DNA of 64,000 nucleotides from assembly GCA_945643635.1 (NCBI GenBank), contig CALZFC010000001.1:1091001-1155000 (forward strand), in the 5' to 3' direction. This document shows positions 57,660-64,000 of the stretch, piece by piece (the stretch's first letter is position 1; every line of letters begins with the position of its first letter). Both the position numbers and the translations under genes were made by a program. Origin of the DNA: Allodiplogaster sudhausi. Taxonomy: Eukaryota > Nematoda > Chromadorea > Rhabditida > Diplogasteridae. Below the pieces are notes generated by a model. It worked only from the letters and a program-made list of their open reading frames with translations. It was not told the DNA's origin and did no database searches.

Positions 57660-59030
57660 GAGCTCTTACCTAACCTTGAGCCGAGAACAATCTCTCAATG
57701 TATACGCGTGCCAAGTAACTTAAGCCTAGGAAGCATGTTTTGAGTTATTTTTCCTGTTTTAGTTTATTAAATGGTTGAAAAAGGCTATTTTTTATTCTTT
57801 CTTTTTTTGCCGACTGTTATCTCGGTCTTTTAATTGTACAACTTTCCTAACGAATTCTTCCGATGCCTCTACCTTTTTTATTGCGGAATCGAATGTTGAA
57901 TTATTAGTCACTAAATTTTTCATACGTATTAATTGATAGATAAATATATTATTTTTCTATTGATATTATTCTCATCATGACCGACGCGTGTAAGATGTTC
58001 CGCTTTGTTGTTCGAGACCTCTTTTGGTTCTTAGTACTTTAGCAAAGCAAAAGTGTTGTTGTGCCAGTTAGGATTAGGCCTGGAGGATGATGCCTGGCCA
58101 CCTCCTTTACGAAAACAAAACAAGAAAGAAGCCACCGTCAAAGGCTATTATAGCTCATTTTGCTCTTTCCTTTGCTTCAATGGAATTATGCATTGCCAAT
58201 TCCATCATACATACATACATACATACTATTTTGTCTTTAGTTGACGCATATACATATTAGGAGTATACCGTCGTTTGTGGCTTGTTTTGGCTTCATTTAT
58301 TCCTAACGAAACTGCTTATTTGTAAATGTATATATTACAAAGCACATACACACAAAAAGGGAGTTGCATTTTTCATAAAATTATAATAATTACGTTTTTT
58401 TTAAATATTCACGTCGGTTTGTAAACAATAAGATTTTCAAGGTATGCAACACCTTTTTTCGCGATTTCTGCTGAGATGCCTCTTCCATCTCTCTCATTCC
58501 TGGCGTTATTTTGACAGTTAGGTTCTTTTCTTTTGTTTTGTTATGTCAGGCATAACATTTCTTTTGTTATGCCATAACGAACTTTTTTTTTGTTACGACA
58601 GGCATAACATTTCTTCTCCTTTTCGAAGATATAGTGTGAAAAGATCGAATGGTAACCATGAAATCGGTTTTCCGTCCTGCGTTTTTTTTAATTATTTCCT
58701 TAGGGAAGAATATAATGTTCCGATCCTTTTTGTCCTCAAGTAAGTTTACATTAAACTTAATCTTTCTTTGTTCATTTGCTCAATTTGCTTTTTTTTCTCT
58801 TCTTTCCTAGGTTACAGTTGCGCTTCCACTGTATCAATGTAGCAAGAGAGCTAAAGGGCAATACTGTTCGCTTTTAATGACTGATTTTAAGGAAACAAAG
58901 AAAAAGAGTAGTAGTAGGAAGAGCATAGTTGATCATTTTTAAATTTCGAAAATAATTGGGTAGGACCTAGAATAAGAAGGAAAAAAAATTGCCAGTACAT
59001 TTTCTTCTTTTAGCCATGTGCGTCCACCAC
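57660..59030. other. Intergenic, no gene seen
   Basis: Probable 3' UTR/downstream region with TATTAAATGG near 57765, ACAT repeats at 58208-58228, and a cluster of short palindromes made of GTTATGTCAGGCATAAC and GTTATGCCATAAC at 58540-58605. No coding feature. Confidence 0.5.
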
Positions 59031-59370
59031 TTTCATATCTCTCCCGAGTGCCATCTTCTATGAGCAATAGTCGTTCGTTATTCGACTCATTGTGATTCTT
59101 TTTCTCTCTCTCTCTCTGTTCACATTTATGCCTTTTGAATAAAAGATGCAATAGCGTATATTTTCTGTGTTAATGAAGTCATACAAGAAGAACGGACGTT
59201 GGCATCAGGTATTCTGGAAAACTATTACATACATACTTCTTTCGCGCAAAAAAATTCAACATATCAATAATTTATTCTTGTCAGAGAGATAAGATTGATT
59301 ATTATAGATAGATGATCTATCCATGGTAATTGTTTTTTTAAATAAAATATCGGAAAAGTTCAGATTAAAA
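59030..59370. repeat. Duplicated block, empty-site copy
   Basis: It matches 60880-61610 from TTTCATATCTCTCCCGA through GCCATCTTCTATGAGC, TTCACATTTATGCC, GAATAAAAGATGCAATAGC, TTGTCAGAGAGA and GGTAATTG. It lacks the 407-bp element that sits in the other copy. Confidence 0.85.
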
Positions 59371-59429
59371 AAATAAATAAAAATAAAATGTGCATTTGAA
59401 AAGAAGAGCGATGATGATATACATGTCCA

Positions 59430-60095
59430 TTATCCGCGGTTCCTTCCCGCGTCGTCGTAGGCGCCTTGGCCGCCCTTCTTCACTGCCTGGCAGAAGACGT
59501 ACGCGTCCGTGGCGCACAGCTTGGTGCCCTGGGCGGCCAGCTGGAGGCACGCGCAGAAGCGATTGTCGCAGTTGTCCTTGCCACCCTGTTCGTCGTAGCA
59601 CGAGTCGTGCGAGCTAAAGGAAGTGAACGCGTGAAAATTATGTATTCCCCGATTTGTGTGTGCCAATTAAAAGCACTAATTTAATAGCACTTCCGTGAAG
59701 GACTCCTTTAAGACTTAACGGCACATCATACTACAAAAACTAAATTTTCCCGCCCCTATTAATCATCGACAAATAAATATTCGCCGATTCTTGTGGTGCC
59801 AAAAAATATACATATATGTATGCCACTCTCCCCTAGTAAGAGCGCTCGATTCAGCGCGTGTTTTGCTTCATGTTTTTGGAAGGGGGAGGGGGGGGGGTCC
59901 ATCCCTATATTTCCCGGTGCCGGCCGCGTCTAACCGGCAGCAGCTGTCAAACTGCGACAGACGCGAATGGCAGTCGAGCGCGATGGAGATTTTCGCGAGG
60001 ATGTTCTGGAAGCGATTCTTGCCGCACGAGAAGGGCGCGGCTGGCGAGGCGAAGACGATCAAAGCGATGACGGAGACAGCCAAGAGATTATGCAT
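59430..60095 (-). CDS. Secreted phospholipase A2-like protein 4 (114 aa)
   Basis: Two exons: 59935-60095 and 59430-59613, phase-2 split as in its sisters. A signal peptide (MHNLLAVSVIALIVFASPAA) is followed by FSCGKNRFQN, DCHSRLSQFDSCC, and after the intron SHDSCYDEQGGKDNCD, ending DDAGRNRG. It keeps the full CCxxHDxCY signature and is the most canonical member here. It lies outside the calcium channel beta gene, 1.9 kb beyond its stop and in the opposite orientation. The region upstream shares the TATA block with the nested copies. A secreted lipase role is inferred from the family. Confidence 0.88.
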
Positions 60096-60371
60096 ATCTA
60101 ATCGATTCATAATCATGTTTATGACGTCATATTCTTGAGGATTACGGTAACTGCTTAGAGCTACCGTAATCTTTAGGAAAAGATGAGAGACGCTCGCAGA
60201 CATTGAGGTAATATAAGCTAGGTTTTTAGGACGTTACCTCTCCCTAAAAGGCGCACGAAAAGCGCAGGAAAGAAAATGGATAAAATGATGATAGTACTCC
60301 GCATCCTAATTGTAAGAGAAGCGCGTCGACAACAGTCCTGGATGTGTTCATATGTGTTGAGGAGCGCGCAG

Positions 60372-60379
60372 CTTTTATA
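60372..60379 (-). promoter_or_regulatory. TATA box of PLA2-like gene 4
   Basis: TATAAAAG on the minus strand within TGCATATATAAAAGC, about 280 nt before the ATG. It shares its context with the other members. Confidence 0.65.
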
Positions 60380-60896
60380 TATGCAGCTAAGTACTCGGTC
60401 GTGCTGACCTTCTTTCACATATCAGCCTTATCCTATCAGGCACTTCCTGCCGGCAACACGTACAAAGAGGTACGGAGCTTCTCTCTGAAACATACTTTAT
60501 TCCTTTTGTTTGCAATGCTCGTTTGTTCGTGTGTTTGTGATATGGAAAGGAGGGGGTAAAAGGGGTTGGTGACACAAAAAAAGGGTTTGCACGCACTCGC
60601 TTTGAGATGCGCCGCCTCTATTCCTTTCGGTATTGTGCAAATATTTACAGTTTCGCTTTACCCTCCACGCGGCCTAGCGATTCGCCATTTTCGACCTACA
60701 CGCCTTGATAGGATGTGTTTTAAGAGCAGCTATCTCTCTCTCTCTCTCTTTTGACCACTCTCGGAATCTCTCTCTCCATTCTCTCTCTCTTCTTCTTTTT
60801 CTATTTTCTCTTTCTCCTTTCTTCACTTCCTTCTCACCTTTCTCTTCCTCTCTCTGTTATTACTTTTCGTGATGTCCACTTTCATATCTCTCCCGA

Positions 60897-61303
60897 GCAG
60901 AGGTGCAAGTTGGCCCAACTTTTTGGTCCCGGCCGGCCCTTAGGGCCTAAAATCTCGGCCCGGCCCGGCCCGCTGGTTTTGGGCCTTGAATTTTCGGCCC
61001 GGACCGGCCCGTTTTTTTTTAACATGTTAACTTCTAATTCGTCCCTTTATCATAAAAAAATTTTCCGTTCGATTTACTGTTCACAAAGCTTTCATTTATT
61101 GCATTGAAAAGCGTAATACGACTCCTAATCTGCAATATTACGTATGACCAGTGCGAAATAGGGCGGTCGTGAGCATGTTCGCCTGTAAATTTACGGAAAA
61201 CGGGCCCAATCGGGCCCAGCAGGGCCAGGCCCTACAGGGGGGGGGGCCTAGCTTGTGCCGGCCCTGCCCGACCGATGCCGGCCCAGGCCTCTTGCACCTC
61301 TGC
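60897..61303. mobile_element. GGCCC-rich inverted-repeat element with 6-bp target duplication
   Basis: Perfect 13-nt inverted ends (GCAGAGGTGCAAG, 60897-60909; complement 61291-61303), flanked by TCCCGA on both sides (60891-60896, 61304-61309). The paralogous block at 59041 has a single TCCCGA and no element. The interior is very rich in GGCCCGGCC and its complement near both ends, and AT-rich in the middle. No coding. Confidence 0.92.
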
Positions 61304-61661
61304 TCCCGATTGCCATCTTCTATGAGCCCTAGTCGTTCGTCATTCGACATTGTGATTCTTTTTCTCTCTGTTCACATTTATGCCTTTGAATAAAAGATGC
61401 AATAGCTTATATTTTCAGCGTTATTAATGCAATACAACAAAAATGGGCGAGGGCGTCTAGTAATCTGGTAACTATTACAAACTTCTTTCTCTCATAAATG
61501 CAAAAAGTTGACCTATCTGTCATCGATTTTTGTCAGAGAGACAAGATTAAATTATAGATATGCAGGGTATCAATGGTAATTGTATTTAAAAATAAAACGG
61601 CGGGAGAGTTCAAATAATAAAAATGGCGGGAAATTCAAATTAAAAAATGGGCGCGAAACTA

Positions 61662-61845
61662 TTATGCAAAGAGATGTGGCGCCGAGAGGAAGATGGCCGT
61701 GGATGACGTCACGATGAAAAGAGAGAAGATGATGAGGCAGGCGCGGTCAACGACGAGAGCGGCGAAGCGCCAGTCGGCCACTGTCGCCGCGTCCTTCTCC
61801 TCACGCTGGACACGGCGGGCCAGCTGGAGAAGAGGAGAGAGAGAG

Positions 61846-61889
<44 letters not shown>

Positions 61890-62021
61890 AGAAAGAGAGG
61901 GGCTGGAGGGAGAGAGCGACGAGAAAGAAAAATGAGGGAGAAAGACCGAGAGAGAGGTATATTGGAAGAGAGAAGGTGAGAGAGGGAGAGAATAAGGGAA
62001 ATGGAAGGAGATCGATAGGGG

Positions 62022-62056
<35 letters not shown>

Positions 62057-63776
62057 TTAGAGAGATGTTGATAGCGTGAGAGAACGAGGGAGAACCTCCT
62101 CGAGCTGTTCGTTGATCGCGTGCAGGAGCAGGATGTGCGCCTCGAAGACAGGCGTGGTCTCAGGCAGGTCCGGCCGGAGCGGGACACGCTTCAGCTTCGG
62201 TCTCTCCTGAACAGAAGAAGGATTCTTGTCTGGAGACCCGGGCGCCGTGGGCCGTGTTATGGGTCCGGGAACTGTGGCCGTCATTTGGGGAGGGGAGGAG
62301 TGGGTTAATCCCTGGGGTTTTGAGATGCTCCTTTATGGCTGACGAACAAGCGTGGGACATTGAATTCTCGGTTCAAATTGTTACAAAAACAAGGTCGTAC
62401 TTTGAAAGTTATCGCCCACGTAACAATACTACTACTATCCACACGCGAGCACCTTGTCCGTCTTGACGGACTCGCCGCGCGTAAAGCGATAGCCCGGCCG
62501 CGACATGAGCAGCGCCCACGGCAGCCACTCGAGCAGGATCTTGCGAAGCTGGCAAGAAGTTTGTACTTCTCTTTTGCTTTTATTTGCTCTCTCTTGCTCC
62601 AAAATTTTCATTATTAAACGTAATACTAATAATAATAATAATAATAAAAAAGGTAATAGATTGTAAAAAAAAAAACATAAAAGTGATGAATAAATAAATA
62701 GCGAAATAATTAATTAATTAATTAAATTTAAAGGAGGTATCCGGGGAATAATTAACCAAATTTTTTTTCTATATGAACATGTTCATCTTGGCGTAAAACA
62801 AGTATCCAAAACGTTTGAGCGATTTTCGTCCATTACATTCTGAGCAATAGTAACGTGAAAACTGGCGAGTAGAGAATTAGCTACGGTGGGTCAGAGCCGC
62901 CCTCCTTTTTCACATGCTCTCTCGACCGAGCGACAGGCAACTTTATGGGCGCGCGCAATCAAACTGATTCTCTAGCGCTACTGTATAATGATTCACCGAA
63001 TACTTCCTTTAATTTATTAATTTAATTAATTAAATTAATTTAATTAATTTAATTAATTTAATTAATTAAATTAATTTAATTAATTAAATTAATTTAATTA
63101 ATTTAATTAATTTAATTAATTTAATTAATTTAATTAATTTAATTAATTTAATTAATTTAATTAATTTAATTAATTTAATTAATTTAATTAATTTAATTAA
63201 TTTAATTAATTTAATTAATTTAATTAATTAAATTAATTTAATTAATTTAATTAATTTAATTAATTTAATTAATTTAATTAATTTAATTAATTTAATTAAT
63301 TAATTAATAAAATACCAGCGGCGACATGACGTGCGTTTCGGGTGTGCGAAAGTGAAGATTGAGCACGACGACCGTGAAGACGACGGACGCCGAGACGACG
63401 AGCATGCAGCACGAGAAGAAGACGCCTTAATTGAAAGGAACCGGGAAAAATCCACGTTCGAATTCGCGCCCTTTTGCCTGAGGTGAGACAAGGGCGAGAG
63501 AACATGATCATTTATAGTGGCGCGACAGCAGTGGTCAGCAATGATTCAAATTGAATTCGGATTGAAGTTTTTGGCTTATTCAAAGTGAAATAAAACAGTA
63601 GCAACAAGCATAGAAATAAAGAAACAAATGAAAGAAAACAAACAAACGAAAGAAAACAAGCAAACGAAAGAAAACAACAAAACTCAAATACCAATCAGCG
63701 GCACAGCGTCCCCGGAAGGCGGCGTCATCTCCGAGACCATGCCGAGGAAGACGACGATCGCGAGCAGAATGGTGAC
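61662..63776 (-). CDS. Nicotinic acetylcholine receptor subunit, 3' part (continues off the right edge)
   Basis: Five exons, all GT-AG and in frame: 63692-63776, 63316-63425, 62453-62548, 62096-62206 and 61662-61823. The first starts at position 5' of M2 ([10 protein letters not shown]), with Leu at 9' and Glu at 20' as in cation-selective subunits, then [10 protein letters not shown]3 follows ([21 protein letters not shown]), then [13 protein letters not shown] and the hallmark [13 protein letters not shown]. The M3-M4 loop is short and ends in an amphipathic helix ([17 protein letters not shown]). M4 is [18 protein letters not shown], ending APHLFA and TAA. It would form part of a pentameric ligand-gated channel. 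The ligand-binding domain, M1 and the inner M2 ring, needed for subtype, lie outside the window. The intron between the M3 exon and the loop exon holds a MITE and a long AT repeat. Confidence 0.93.
61830..62090 (-). repeat. GA microsatellite in the last nAChR intron
   Basis: (GA)n on the plus strand, which is CT on the coding strand, fills most of the intron before the M4 exon. Confidence 0.85.
62732..63008. mobile_element. TTAA-flanked MITE, family 2 copy 2
   Basis: Ends AGGAGGTATCCGGGGAATAATT and the complement of AGGAAGTATTCGGTGAATCATT, flanked by TTAA (62728-62731, 63009-63012). The interior is the reverse of the copy at 38621-38894 (TGAACATGTTCATCTTGGCG, CGACCGAGCGACAGGCAAC). Confidence 0.85.
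63009..63310. repeat. AT-only tandem array (TTAATTTAAT)
   Basis: About 300 nt built from a 10-bp unit with occasional shorter units; no G or C. The array is largely self-complementary. It directly abuts the MITE on one side and ends six nt before the nAChR exon donor at 63316. Confidence 0.9.
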
Positions 63777-63810
63777 CTCTCGAAAAGAAAGAAGTGAAAG
63801 GCTGGTTTCT

Positions 63811-63947
63811 ATCTCTCTCTCTCTCTCTCTCTCTCACTCTTTCGCTGTTTTATCGTTCTCTCTCATTTCCTCTCGCTATCTCCCTCTCATTTTCTCTCTC
63901 TCTTTCTCTTTTCTCTCTCTCTCTCTTTCGCTCTATCCTTTTTTTTT
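63811..63947. repeat. CT microsatellite at the right edge
   Basis: (CT)n in the intron 5' of the M2 exon. On the coding strand of the receptor gene this is GA, the reverse of the usual orientation in the window. Confidence 0.85.
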
Positions 63948-64000
63948 TTAGCTTCGTCATCAACTGATCAATAATATTAAACCGATAGATTGTTCGAAAG

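Overview
This is eukaryotic genomic DNA, most probably from a nematode. Three things point there: a tandem family of EGF-plus-amiloride-sensitive-channel genes that resembles what I recall as the C. elegans egas family; small secreted phospholipase A2-like genes of a nematode type; and compact genes with many short exons. The species cannot be named from the sequence. Simple repeats are everywhere, mainly (CT/GA)n and ACAT/GTAT. Most long Ser/Leu- or Arg/Glu-rich reading frames are translations of these repeats, not genes.

Layout. (1) 1-4300: a candidate small secreted Cys-rich protein on the minus strand, otherwise sparse. (2) 4371-41000: four paralogues of one 21-exon channel-like gene. A (minus, 4371-12998), B (minus, 14634-16593) and C (plus, 17820-27322) each carry visible lesions. 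D (minus, 32781-40841) assembles into a clean 741-codon frame. Its encoded architecture is unusual: short N-terminal leader, two sushi-like Cys modules, Thr-rich stalk, one EGF, DEG/ENaC palm/thumb signatures, and a single C-terminal membrane segment. The usual Gly-x-Ser selectivity filter is replaced by Ser-Ile-Thr, and no first membrane segment is visible. (3) 27365-31930: a near full-length non-LTR retrotransposon (ORF1, endonuclease, reverse transcriptase) between C and D. (4) 42160-45000: low-complexity DNA. (5) 45909-57561: thirteen exons of a voltage-gated calcium channel beta subunit (SH3, HOOK, guanylate-kinase-like domain, Gln-rich tail). One 6.5-kb intron holds a cluster of phospholipase A2-like genes, mostly antisense. 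(6) 59430-60095: a further phospholipase A2-like gene. (7) 61662-63776: the 3' part of a nicotinic acetylcholine receptor subunit (M2 from the 5' position through M4) running off the right edge.

The window is rich in non-autonomous DNA elements. Comparing paralogous introns and flanks gives clean empty sites for several, so exact ends and target-site duplications can be read: TA-flanked, TTAA-flanked, and one with a 6-bp duplication. One inverted-repeat element in copy A carries a 100-bp minisatellite whose units contain perfect five-pentamer heat-shock elements. Splice-site reconstruction also shows repeated use of GC-AG introns in this locus, sometimes GC in one paralogue and GT in another.
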